A stretch of DNA of 40,753 nucleotides from Candidatus Coproplasma stercoripullorum (GTDB lineage Bacteria > Bacillota > Clostridia > Christensenellales > Borkfalkiaceae): NCBI GenBank assembly GCA_018712405.1, contig DVHB01000006.1:1-40753 (forward strand), in the 5' to 3' direction. The translations under genes and the position numbers were made by a program. Of this stretch, positions 16,400-25,584 are shown piece after piece. Position 1 is the first letter of the stretch; each line of letters begins with the position of its first letter. Under the pieces are notes generated by a model, which was not told the DNA's origin, searched no databases, and saw only the letters and a list, made by a program, of their open reading frames with translations.

Positions 16400-19300
16400 A
16401 GCGGCGTACGAGGGAAATAGTAACATGCTCGCCGTTGATATTCTGCTCTTTTGTAAACGCCACATCGGGTGCCTCGCCCGAGGAAATGCTGTCGGCAAGC
16501 ACATCCTTTGCAAAAGCGGCGCGCTCAAACACTTTGGCGGAACGGCCCTCGGCCTTGTAATATACGGCTATCCTGTCGGTCACTTCAAAGCCCGCGTCTT
16601 TACGCATATTCTGGATCTTGGAGACGATCTCGCGCTCGACGCCCTCTTTGATGAGCTCTTCGGTGAGCACGGTGGAGAGCGCGACCGTTACGCCCCTGTC
16701 AGACTGCGCGACGAAGCCGTTGGCACTCTCGGTAAAGATCTGCAGGTCTTCGAGCGCGAGCTTTACGCCGAGTCCCTCTATCTCATATTCGCCGCTCTCG
16801 CGGATCTTTGCGACTACATCGTCGGCGTTGCACTCCGAAAGGAATTTGGAGATCGCGCCGAGGAGCTTGCCATACTTGGGGCCGAGCGTCTTGAGCTGGG
16901 GCTTTAATTTATACCTGATATACACGGAGGCATCGCTTGCCACCGTCATCTTCTTTACGTTGAGCTCCTCTAAAACTATGGCCTTCTCCTCGTCGGAGAG
17001 GTTTAAGGGTTTTTCGGATACCACTACCATCTCTGCAAGCGGCTGGCGGTTCTTTAAATTGCCGGCGTTGCGCGCAGAGCGGCCGTTCACAACTATCTGC
17101 ATCACGCCGTCCATGCCCTTTTCAAGCTCGCCGTCGATAAAGCTGTCGTCAGCCTCGGGGAAACGGCAGAGGTGAACGGATATAGGCGCGTCCTTATAGA
17201 ACTGCGGCACCAAATTCTGATACATCATCTCGGCAACGAAGGGCGTATAGGGCGCAGTCGCCTTTGCAAGCGTAACTAAGACAGTATACAGCGTAGTATA
17301 TGCGGCGGCCTTGTCGTCCGTCATGTCGCTGCCCCAGAAGCGGTCGCGGCAACGGCGCACATACCAGTTGGAGAGGATATCGGCAAAGTCCTGTATGGCG
17401 CGCGAGCTCTCGGTTATCTCATAGCGCGAGAGGTGCTCGTCCACCAGCTTTACAAGGCTGTTGAGCTTGGAGAGTATCCACTTATCCATTAAGGAAAGTT
17501 TGCAGTCCTTTAAGCTGAACTTTGAGGGGTCGTACTTATCTATCTCGGCATACAGCGTAAAGAATGCGTACGTGTTCCACAGCGTGCCGAGGTACTTGCG
17601 CTGCGCCTCCGACACGGCCTCCTCATAGAACCTCGAGGGCAGCCAGGGAGCGGACGAGGTATAGAAATACCAGCGTACCGCGTCGGCGCCCTGCTTGTCG
17701 AGCACCGTCCAGGGATCGACAACATTTCCCTTGTGTTTGGACATCTTTATGCCGTTTTTATCGTTGACGTGGCCCAGAACTATGCAGTTTTTGAAGGGCG
17801 CTACGCCGAAGAGTATTGTGTTTATTACAAGTAAGGTATAGAACCAGCCGCGCGTCTGGTCGACGGCCTCGGAGATGAAGTCTGCGGGGAAGGTCTCCTT
17901 GAACAGGTCCTCATTTTCAAACGGGTAGTGATACTGCGCGAACGGCATAGAGCCCGAATCGAACCAGCAGTCTATAACTTCGGGCGTGCGCTTCATCTTT
18001 CCGCCGCACTTGGGGCAGGTGCAGGTGAGATTATCGAGATAGGGCCTGTGCAGCTCTATCTCGGCGTCGGGCTTTAGTCCGCACTTCTCCTTGAGCTCCG
18101 CCTTGGAGCCTATGACCTCTATTTCGCCGCAGTCGGGGCATACCCATACGGGGAGCGGGGTGCCCCAGTACCTGTCGCGCGAGAGACCCCAGTCTATCAC
18201 GTTTTCGAGGAAGTTGCCCATGCGGCCTTCCTTTATCGTGTCGGGCATCCAGTTTACCGAGCGGTTGGCGGCCTTTATGTCCTCCTTTACCTTCGTCACC
18301 TCGATAAACCAGCTCGAGCGGGCGTAGTACAGAAGGGGCGTGTCGCAGCGCCAGCAGTGGGGATAGTCGTGCTCGAAGGGCACAACTTTGAATAGCTTGC
18401 CCTCCTTTTCAAGCATCTCGATTATGATCTTATCGGCCTTCTTGGCAAACAGGCCGTCGAGCGCGGGGAAACGCCCGTCGAAACAGCCGCGCTCATTTAC
18501 AAGCTGCACCACGGGGAGGCCGTAGCGCTTGCCCACCTTGTAGTCGTCCTCGCCGAAGGCGGGCGCAATGTGAACGACGCCCGTGCCGTCGCCCATGGTG
18601 ACGTAGCCGTCGCACACCACATAGTGCGACTTTACCTGCGCGCTCGCGGGGGATATACGCTTTACCTCGGCCGTAGTCTCTTTAAAGAGCGGCTCATACT
18701 CAAGCCCCTCCCACTCGCTGCCCTTCTTTTCGGCAACGACTTTATACTCCTCGAAGAAATTTCCGACAAGCGCCTTTGCAAGGATATAGCTCTCCCCCTC
18801 CGCCTCTATCTCAACATAGGGCTCGTCGGGGTTCATGCAGAGCGCAACGTTTGAAGGCAACGTCCAGGGAGTCGTCGTCCACGCGAGGATATAGCGGTTT
18901 TCAGCCCCCTTCACTTTAAAGCGGGCGACCACCGAATTTTCCTTTACGAGCTTATAGCCCTGAGCCACCTCGTGCGAGGAGAGCGCCGTGCCGCAGCGGG
19001 GGCAATAGGGCACTATCTTGTGACCCTTATATAAAAGACCCTTTTGATGCATGGTCTTTAAAGCCCACCACTCCGACTCGATATAATTATCGTCGTAAGT
19101 CACGTAGGGATTATCCATGTCAGCCCAGTAGCCGACGCGCTCGGACATTCTTTCCCACTCGCCCTTATACTTCCACACCGACTGCTTGCACTGTTTGATG
19201 AAGGGCTCTATGCCGTACTTTTCAATGTCCTGCTTGCCGTCCATGCCGAGCGACTTTTCCACCTCGAGCTCGACGGGCAGGCCGTGCGTGTCCCAGCCGG

Positions 19301-19547
19301 CCTTGCGCAGGACGTGCTTGCCCTTCATAGTCTGATAACGGGGAATGAGGTCCTTCATGACGCGCGTTAAAATATGGCCTATGTGCGGCTTGCCGTTGGC
19401 CGTGGGAGGACCGTCGTAGAAGGAGAATTCCTCCGCGCCCTCGTTGCTTTCAACCGACTTTTCAAAAACGTCGTTCTTCTTCCAGAATTCGATTACTTCC
19501 TGCTCTCTTTGGGGGAAGTTTAAGGTTGTGTCGACCTTCTTATACAT
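16398..19547 (-). CDS. ileS: Isoleucyl-tRNA synthetase
   Basis: DGPPTANGKPHIGHILTRVMKDLIPRYQ; KMSKHKGNVVDPW; anticodon-binding domain. Start placed at MYKKVDTTLNF (RBS AAGGAG); the longer ORF start is inside the leader. Confidence 0.96.
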   Translation of the reverse strand: MYKKVDTTLNFPQREQEVIEFWKKNDVFEKSVESNEGAEEFSFYDGPPTANGKPHIGHILTRVMKDLIPRYQTMKGKHVLRKAGWDTHGLPVELEVEKSLGMDGKQDIEKYGIEPFIKQCKQSVWKYKGEWERMSERVGYWADMDNPYVTYDDNYIESEWWALKTMHQKGLLYKGHKIVPYCPRCGTALSSHEVAQGYKLVKENSVVARFKVKGAENRYILAWTTTPWTLPSNVALCMNPDEPYVEIEAEGESYILAKALVGNFFEEYKVVAEKKGSEWEGLEYEPLFKETTAEVKRISPASAQVKSHYVVCDGYVTMGDGTGVVHIAPAFGEDDYKVGKRYGLPVVQLVNERGCFDGRFPALDGLFAKKADKIIIEMLEKEGKLFKVVPFEHDYPHCWRCDTPLLYYARSSWFIEVTKVKEDIKAANRSVNWMPDTIKEGRMGNFLENVIDWGLSRDRYWGTPLPVWVCPDCGEIEVIGSKAELKEKCGLKPDAEIELHRPYLDNLTCTCPKCGGKMKRTPEVIDCWFDSGSMPFAQYHYPFENEDLFKETFPADFISEAVDQTRGWFYTLLVINTILFGVAPFKNCIVLGHVNDKNGIKMSKHKGNVVDPWTVLDKQGADAVRWYFYTSSAPWLPSRFYEEAVSEAQRKYLGTLWNTYAFFTLYAEIDKYDPSKFSLKDCKLSLMDKWILSKLNSLVKLVDEHLSRYEITESSRAIQDFADILSNWYVRRCRDRFWGSDMTDDKAAAYTTLYTVLVTLAKATAPYTPFVAEMMYQNLVPQFYKDAPISVHLCRFPEADDSFIDGELEKGMDGVMQIVVNGRSARNAGNLKNRQPLAEMVVVSEKPLNLSDEEKAIVLEELNVKKMTVASDASVYIRYKLKPQLKTLGPKYGKLLGAISKFLSECNADDVVAKIRESGEYEIEGLGVKLALEDLQIFTESANGFVAQSDRGVTVALSTVLTEELIKEGVEREIVSKIQNMRKDAGFEVTDRIAVYYKAEGRSAKVFERAAFAKDVLADSISSGEAPDVAFTKEQNINGEHVTISLVRR

Positions 19548-19848
19548 AGATTTAAACTCCTTGCGGCGGCCTTTATAAAAAAATAAAGCGCCCGTTATTT
19601 CGGACACCGAAAACGAGTGCTTGTAAACCACCAAAACAAACTATTATTTGCCACGGCTTGTAACGGACCGTGAGGCCGTATTCTCTTACTTGCACCGCTA
19701 AACTTTGCGCGGGCTTTGGGAAAATAAGCTGAGAGGTGATATCCTTTGCGCGCCCATATCCCCCTCGCACCGCCCGGGGAACTCTCTGAAATGCGCGGCC
19801 GCAGAGGCGTTGTCCTCCGTTATCGCCTTTGAATTAAGTTTTATATTG
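19548..19848 (-). ncRNA. T-box leader (isoleucine-specific) with terminator upstream of ileS
   Basis: Minus strand has AGAGAGTTCC...GGCGGTGCGAGGGGG (Stem I motifs), GATATCACCTCTC with an ATC (Ile) specifier, T-box core TTTGGTGGTTTACAAGC, and terminator GCACTCGTTTTCGGTGTCCGAAATAACGGGCGCTTTATTTTTTT (19568-19620). Confidence 0.85.
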
Positions 19849-19850
19849 TT

Positions 19851-19879
19851 ATTATACCCGAGTGCAAAAAAATTGTAAA
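19851..19879 (-). promoter_or_regulatory. Sigma70 promoter of the T-box/ileS transcript
   Basis: Minus strand TTTACA-N17-TATAAT. Confidence 0.8.
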
Positions 19880-19971
19880 GCGTTTTTTTGGAAATACTTA
19901 AAAACTTACCCCCCTGATACAAACATCAACCGCCGGTATATTTTGCTCTTTGCTCTTCACTTTCGTTTTTT

Positions 19972-20949
19972 TCACTCAGAGCTGCCCCTACACCAATCGC
20001 GGTTATTTTTATACCAGCGCACGGTGCGCTTTATGCCCTCTAAAAAATTGGTCTGCGGGCGCCAGCCGAATTTATAGGCCATTTTGTTGCTGTCCATGGA
20101 GTAACGCCTGTCGTGCCCCTTTCGGTCGGGGACGAACTCTATAAGGCTGCGCGGCGCGCCCAACTCGTTTAAAATGAGCTCAACGAGATCGATATTCGCC
20201 ATTTCAACGCCTCCCCCCACGTTGTAAATCTCCCCGCTCTCCCCGTTCTGCAACACAAGGTCAACGGCGCGGCAATGGTCAAAAACGCTTATCCATTCGC
20301 GCACGTTTTGCCCGTCGCCGTATACGGGCACCTTTTCACCCGCAAGCGCGCGCGTTATTACAAGCGGTATCAGCTTTTCGGGGTGCTGATAGGGTCCGTA
20401 GTTGTTTGAACTGCGCGAAATGGTTACAAACGTGCCGTAAGTCCTCCTGCTTGCGAGCGCGATAAGGTCTGCCGCGGCCTTGCTGGCCGCATACGGGCTG
20501 GAGGGGCGCAGGGGCGACTCTTCGGTAAACTTAAGGCTTGGCGACCCGAGCGGCAGGTCGCCGTACACCTCGTCGGTGGAAATCTGGTGAAAGCGCCGCA
20601 CACCGTAGCGGTTGCACGCATCGAGCAGCACCTGCACGCCGACGACGTTTGAAACCATAAACACCTGCGCGCCGCTTATGCTTCTGTCAACATGGCTTTC
20701 GGCGGCAAAATTTACAACGGCGTCAAAACTTTCGCGCGCGAAAAGGCCGCAAACAAAATCGCTGTCGGCAATGTCGCCGCGCACAAATGCAAAATTCGCA
20801 TTACCGAACGCCCCAGCAAGCGTGGAGAGGTTACCCGCATATGTGAGTTTATCGAGACATACTATGCGGCAATCGGGGTGATTTTTGAGCATGTAATGAA
20901 TAAAATTGCCGCCGATAAACCCCGCGCCGCCCGTCACCAGAATTTTCAT
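19972..20949 (-). CDS. rfbB: dTDP-glucose 4,6-dehydratase (RmlB/RfbB)
   Basis: MKILVTGGAGFIGGNFIHYML; ESHVDRSI; QISTDEVYGDL; SPYAASKAAAD; SNNYGPYQHPEKLIPL; GHDRRYSMDSNKM. Confidence 0.93.
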   Translation of the reverse strand: MKILVTGGAGFIGGNFIHYMLKNHPDCRIVCLDKLTYAGNLSTLAGAFGNANFAFVRGDIADSDFVCGLFARESFDAVVNFAAESHVDRSISGAQVFMVSNVVGVQVLLDACNRYGVRRFHQISTDEVYGDLPLGSPSLKFTEESPLRPSSPYAASKAAADLIALASRRTYGTFVTISRSSNNYGPYQHPEKLIPLVITRALAGEKVPVYGDGQNVREWISVFDHCRAVDLVLQNGESGEIYNVGGGVEMANIDLVELILNELGAPRSLIEFVPDRKGHDRRYSMDSNKMAYKFGWRPQTNFLEGIKRTVRWYKNNRDWCRGSSE

Positions 20950-20970
20950 GCCGTTCCTCCGTAATATGCG

Positions 20971-21930
20971 CTAAAAATAATGCCCGCTTTCAAGCCGGGC
21001 GATCTGTTCGGAAGTTAAAACAATATCCGCCGCCGCGGCGTTGTGCGCCGTGCGCTCCGCGCTTGAGCTGCCGACGACGGCAAAACTGTTCAGCCCGCAG
21101 CACAGCACATAGGCAAGCGCCGTCTGCGAAACGGTTGCGCCCAGCTCCTTTGCAAGAACTTCGCAGCGGGCAAGGCGGGCAAGGTTTTGCTCCGAAAGGT
21201 ACCCCTTCACCGCAAATTTATCGAGCTGATTAAAAGCCGCAGCGCCCTGCGCGCTGTTTACCCTGCCCGAGAACAAGCCGCGCGCGAGCGAAGAATACGC
21301 CACCACCGCCATTTTGCTCTCTTTATATTGCAGGCGCTCCGCCCTGCCCTCGTCGCCGGAAATGCTCACCCCGCCGCCCCATATATCGGCGTTCTGCGAG
21401 GCAAGGCTGAAATTGGGACTGGACACGGTAAACGGAATGAGAGAATGGCTGTAGGCATATTCATTTGCCTCGGCTATGCGTGCATAGCTCCAGTTAGAGC
21501 CGCCGAAAGCGCCTATTTGGCCGCTTGCGTGCATACTGTTGAACTCCTCTACGAGCGGGCCCACGGGCGTTGACAGATCGTCGCGGTGGAGAAGGTAAAT
21601 ATCTATATAGTCGGTGCCAAGCGCGGAGAGCGATTTTTTTAGATCGGCGCGCATTGCGCGCGGCGTCACCCTTGCGCCGAACGCGTTCGGGTGGCAGCAC
21701 TTTGAGAGCAGCACGACTTCATTCCGACGGCCGCACCTTTTAAGCCAGCCGCCTATCGCCCGCTCGGAGCGGCCGTAGACGCGCGCCGTATCGATGGCGT
21801 TTATGCCGCACGCAAGGGCGGCGTTGAGCAGCCCGTCGCAGTTCTGCCCGCGCATGAAGGGCTTTGAGGCCGTACCTAAAAATATCTTTGAAACCGGTTT
21901 GTTTACATTTTTTATGTTACCGTATATCAT
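20971..21930 (-). CDS. Aldo/keto reductase
   Basis: GINAIDTARVYGRSE; VVLLSKCCH; LGTDYIDIYLLHRDD; GQIGAFGGSNWSYARI. Confidence 0.92.
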   Translation of the reverse strand: MIYGNIKNVNKPVSKIFLGTASKPFMRGQNCDGLLNAALACGINAIDTARVYGRSERAIGGWLKRCGRRNEVVLLSKCCHPNAFGARVTPRAMRADLKKSLSALGTDYIDIYLLHRDDLSTPVGPLVEEFNSMHASGQIGAFGGSNWSYARIAEANEYAYSHSLIPFTVSSPNFSLASQNADIWGGGVSISGDEGRAERLQYKESKMAVVAYSSLARGLFSGRVNSAQGAAAFNQLDKFAVKGYLSEQNLARLARCEVLAKELGATVSQTALAYVLCCGLNSFAVVGSSSAERTAHNAAAADIVLTSEQIARLESGHYF

Positions 21931-21956
21931 AAAAACGCACGCAGCATGAAGCTCCC

Positions 21957-22991
21957 TTAAATTTCTCCGAACTCATATCTTATATAGCGGCTGAACTTCT
22001 TCCCCGCCGTAAGCGCGGGCTTTTCAAACTGCGGCATGTTTGCCGAGTTGGGAAAGAACTGCGGTTCCAGCGCATACGCCGCACGGGGCTCGAGTTCACC
22101 GAAACGCGACCTACCCTTTAAAAAGTTACCGGAATACAGCTGCAGCCCGGGCATATCGGTAAATATATCCAACTTTATGCCGCTTATATTGCTGTAGGCC
22201 GTTGCGGCGTGCTCGCCCTTTAACACAAAGTTGTGGTCGTACCCGCCCGCAAGGCGCAGCTGGGGGCTGTCCGCCCCGATCCTCTCGCCTATCGCATGGA
22301 AGGAGGTAAAATCGAAAGGCGTGCCGAAGACGGGCGAAACTTCGCCCGAGGGAATGAGGCCCTCGCCTATCGGCGTGTAACTTTCGGCGTTTATTTTAAG
22401 CATATTACCGCACGAATTGCCGCATGGTCCGCCCTCCTTCGCCCCGTCGAGATTGAAATACAGGTGGCAGGTGGGCGCAAACAACGTTGTTTTATCGCTC
22501 TCCGCCCCGTAAAATATCTCCAGCGCGCTGCTTCTGAGTTTATAGCGCACTATGAGGTTCAATTTTCCCGGAAAACCCATGTCGCCGTCGGGGCTTGAAA
22601 GCGTTAATTCGAGCATATCCCCGTGCCAATCTGCGTTTTCTGCCCCGTTCGTGCGCACAGTGAAGAACTGTCGGTCGAAGCCCGCCGTGCCGCCGTGGTT
22701 GCAGTTTTTGCCGTCGTTTGCAGGCACGGAATACTCCCTTCCGCCGAGCGAAAATTTTGCGCACGCTATACGGTTTGCCACTCGGCCTATCGTGGCGCCG
22801 AAGTAAGTGCCGCTTGCAACATACTCCTCCGCACTGTCGAAGCCGGGACACACATCGACCCATGCGCCCCTGTTCACCTTAACATACTGCACCGAAGCGC
22901 CTAAATCGGCTATCCCTACGCGCAGATATTCGTTTGAGATTTCATAAATATGCGCCTTCCTGCCGAGGAAGGCGCCAAAATTATTTATCAT
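21957..22991 (-). CDS. galM: Aldose 1-epimerase
   Basis: LGASVQYVKV; IGRVANRIACAKFSLGGREYSVPANDGKNCNHGG; GYDHNFVL; TDMPGLQLYSGNFL. Start placed at MINNFGAFLGRKAHIYEI, overlapping the galK stop. Confidence 0.9.
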   Translation of the reverse strand: MINNFGAFLGRKAHIYEISNEYLRVGIADLGASVQYVKVNRGAWVDVCPGFDSAEEYVASGTYFGATIGRVANRIACAKFSLGGREYSVPANDGKNCNHGGTAGFDRQFFTVRTNGAENADWHGDMLELTLSSPDGDMGFPGKLNLIVRYKLRSSALEIFYGAESDKTTLFAPTCHLYFNLDGAKEGGPCGNSCGNMLKINAESYTPIGEGLIPSGEVSPVFGTPFDFTSFHAIGERIGADSPQLRLAGGYDHNFVLKGEHAATAYSNISGIKLDIFTDMPGLQLYSGNFLKGRSRFGELEPRAAYALEPQFFPNSANMPQFEKPALTAGKKFSRYIRYEFGEI

Positions 22992-24118
22992 TATATCTTT
23001 TCCGCCATTATGCCGTCGCTTATCTCGGCGCTGTAACACACTGCCGTATAGCCCGTCTTTTTATGATACGTCTCCAAAAGGTAGCTCTCGAACTCCTCAA
23101 CACACTCGCTTTTTACGAGAGAGATGGTGCAGCCGCCGAAGCCGCCGCCGGTGAGGCGGGAGCCTATGCAGGCGAAGTGGGCCTGCGCAGTTTCGGCGAG
23201 CACGTCGGGCTCGAAGCCCGTCGTCTCATAGAGGTTCTTCAATGAATCGTGCGACTCGTTCAGAAGGCTGCCGAGCTTTATCATGTCGCCCGCGCGCATG
23301 GCCTCTTCGGCGGCCCTAACGCGCGCGCACTCGTTTACAACGTGCGCGGCGCGCCTTTTAATCACGCCGGGCAATAGGTGCGCATGCTTTGCAAACTGCT
23401 CCTGCGTAACGTCTGCAAGGCAGGTAATATCCGGAAGCGCGTCCTTTAATATGGCGAATGCCTGTTCGGTCTCCTGTCTGCGCTCGTTGTATCTGCTCTC
23501 CACAAGGTTGTGCGGCTTTTTGCAGTCGGTTATGACCAGCGAATAACCGCCGAGCTCCAGCGGGAGATACTCGCACTCCAGCGTCTTGCAGTCCAGAAGC
23601 ATGGCCATTCCCTTTTTGCCGCACGCCGAAGCGTATTGATCCATAATGCCGCAGTTCACGCCTGCATACTCACGTTCGGCAGCCTGCGCGGTGAGCGCAA
23701 CCTCCACTTTGTCGAACGGTTCGCCCGCGACCGTGGCGAGAGCGGCTATGGTGGATACCTCTATCGCCGCCGAGGACGAGAGACCGCTGCCGAATGGCAC
23801 GGTGCAGTCCTGAAGCATGTCGCAGCCGACAATTTTATGCCCCGCCTTCTGCCAGAGGTATGCGCTGCCCGCCTGGTATTTGCCGTGCTGGAGCGTCTTA
23901 TAGCTGTCGAGCTTATCAATATCAAGGCTGACCGAATCGGGCAGGGTGGTCCAGCTTATATTTATCCTGTTTGTGCCGTTGGGGCGGACATAGACGGTGT
24001 TTTTAAGTGAGAGCGCGGCAGGCATGACCTTGCCGCCGCAGTAGTCCACGTGTTCGCCTATTATGTTGACGCGCCCCGCGGCCGAAACTTTGTAAGCATA
24101 TTTCTTTTCGTCTATCAT
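22991..24118 (-). CDS. galK: Galactokinase
   Basis: AAGRVNIIGEHVDYCGGKVMPAAL; PFGSGLSSSAAIEVST; GSRLTGGGFGGCTISLV. Confidence 0.95.
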   Translation of the reverse strand: MIDEKKYAYKVSAAGRVNIIGEHVDYCGGKVMPAALSLKNTVYVRPNGTNRINISWTTLPDSVSLDIDKLDSYKTLQHGKYQAGSAYLWQKAGHKIVGCDMLQDCTVPFGSGLSSSAAIEVSTIAALATVAGEPFDKVEVALTAQAAEREYAGVNCGIMDQYASACGKKGMAMLLDCKTLECEYLPLELGGYSLVITDCKKPHNLVESRYNERRQETEQAFAILKDALPDITCLADVTQEQFAKHAHLLPGVIKRRAAHVVNECARVRAAEEAMRAGDMIKLGSLLNESHDSLKNLYETTGFEPDVLAETAQAHFACIGSRLTGGGFGGCTISLVKSECVEEFESYLLETYHKKTGYTAVCYSAEISDGIMAEKI

Positions 24119-25578
24119 ACAGTTTTAAACCCGAGCTCCTCCATAAATTTTACCGTGAGCTCTTTATCCTTGAATACGGCGGTGTTGCCGAGTATCCTGT
24201 AGCATATACTGCCGAGCTCGCGCTGTATCGCCGCCCATGCTCCCGCTTCGGGGGAGGAGCCGTAAATTTCCTTCGCCTCCTCAAAAATCAGCTTGAATTG
24301 GGCATATTCGGGGGGCAATTCGCCCTTTTGCTCTATTATTTCTGCAACCTCGCCCAGCTCGCGCTCCAGTCTTCCGGGGAGGATGAACAGCCCCTGCGCC
24401 TCGATGAGTCCTATCGACTCCTTCTTTACGGAGTGGAATTCGGGGTGGGCATGGAACACTCCGTCGGGATACTGTTCGCTCGTTATGTTGCTGCGAAGAA
24501 TCACGCTCATCTCGTAGCCGCGCTCCGTCTTTACGACGGTGGGACTCACGGCGTTATGCACGCCCTGCCCGTCCTCGGGAATGATTCCGAGTGATTTATC
24601 TTTAAAGCTCACCCATTTTTCGCGTATGCCCTCGCACACGTCGACGAGCGCTTCGCGGTCACGGCTCACCACCCTTATGACCGTGCCGGGCCATTCGAGT
24701 ATCTCCACAATGCCGTCAAAACTTTGCGAAGTGAGCGTTTTATAGGCGCCCGCCCTGTGCATGGGCAATATCTCGCCGCCGCCCTGGAAGTGGTCGTGCG
24801 CGAGCACGCTGCCGCCTATCCTGGGAAGGGGCGCGTTGCAGCCTATGAAGTAGTGCGGGAACATATCCACAAAGTCTGTGAGCTTACAGAATGTGCTCCT
24901 GTCCACATGCATTGGGGTGTGTTCGCAGTTTACGGCGATACCGTGCTGATAGAAATAGCCGTAGGGCGAATACTGCCAGAACCACTTTTCGCCGTCTAAA
25001 GTTAAATCGACGGTGCGCAGTGTGCGCTTGTTGCGCACCGGGCAGCCCTCATTTTCGCGGCAGATGGCGCACTTGGGATAGCCGCCCTTTACCGAGTTGC
25101 CGCTCGCCGCCTTTTTAGGGTCGCGGAACTCCGGCTTGGCCTTATTTATGGTGACGACAAGCCCTTCCTCTTCAAAGCGGGGGTTTTTATCGAGCTTGCT
25201 CTTCTTTACGTAGTCGTTTTTTACGCAGTATGTATAGAACCAGTCGGTGGCCGCTTTTGCTCCGTTCCCTTCAAATTCGGCCGCAAAACGGCGGCGTATG
25301 CCCTCGGGCGGGAGAGTGAGCGCGCCCATAGCCCTGTCGCCGTACTCCTCCTCGTCGTCGGGAGCGAACAGTCCCGCAGCCTCGCAGGCGGCAAACAGCT
25401 CTTTCAATGGCCCGTCCGGATAAACGTCGTCGCATGTTGCGCCCGTATAAGCGTACTCGGGCATACCGAGCGCGTCGAGCACCGCGTTGCGCGCCCACAT
25501 CTCGTTCTCCTTGGAAAGGAGCAGATTTTTGCGCGCGTAGTCCACAAGTTTATCTACTGCAATGCTTATATCGTTCAT
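24115..25578 (-). CDS. galT: UDP-glucose--hexose-1-phosphate uridylyltransferase (Firmicutes-type GalT)
   Basis: YPKCAICRENEGCP; YFIGCNAPLPRIGGSVLAHDHFQGG. 4-bp overlap with galK. Confidence 0.93.
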   Translation of the reverse strand: MNDISIAVDKLVDYARKNLLLSKENEMWARNAVLDALGMPEYAYTGATCDDVYPDGPLKELFAACEAAGLFAPDDEEEYGDRAMGALTLPPEGIRRRFAAEFEGNGAKAATDWFYTYCVKNDYVKKSKLDKNPRFEEEGLVVTINKAKPEFRDPKKAASGNSVKGGYPKCAICRENEGCPVRNKRTLRTVDLTLDGEKWFWQYSPYGYFYQHGIAVNCEHTPMHVDRSTFCKLTDFVDMFPHYFIGCNAPLPRIGGSVLAHDHFQGGGEILPMHRAGAYKTLTSQSFDGIVEILEWPGTVIRVVSRDREALVDVCEGIREKWVSFKDKSLGIIPEDGQGVHNAVSPTVVKTERGYEMSVILRSNITSEQYPDGVFHAHPEFHSVKKESIGLIEAQGLFILPGRLERELGEVAEIIEQKGELPPEYAQFKLIFEEAKEIYGSSPEAGAWAAIQRELGSICYRILGNTAVFKDKELTVKFMEELGFKTV

Positions 25579-25584
25579 ATATCG

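Noticed and set aside
19548-19634. N-terminal extension of IleS in the ORF track
   Set aside because: The extension reads through the T-box core and terminator; the ATG at 19547 has a proper RBS and the standard IleS N-terminus.
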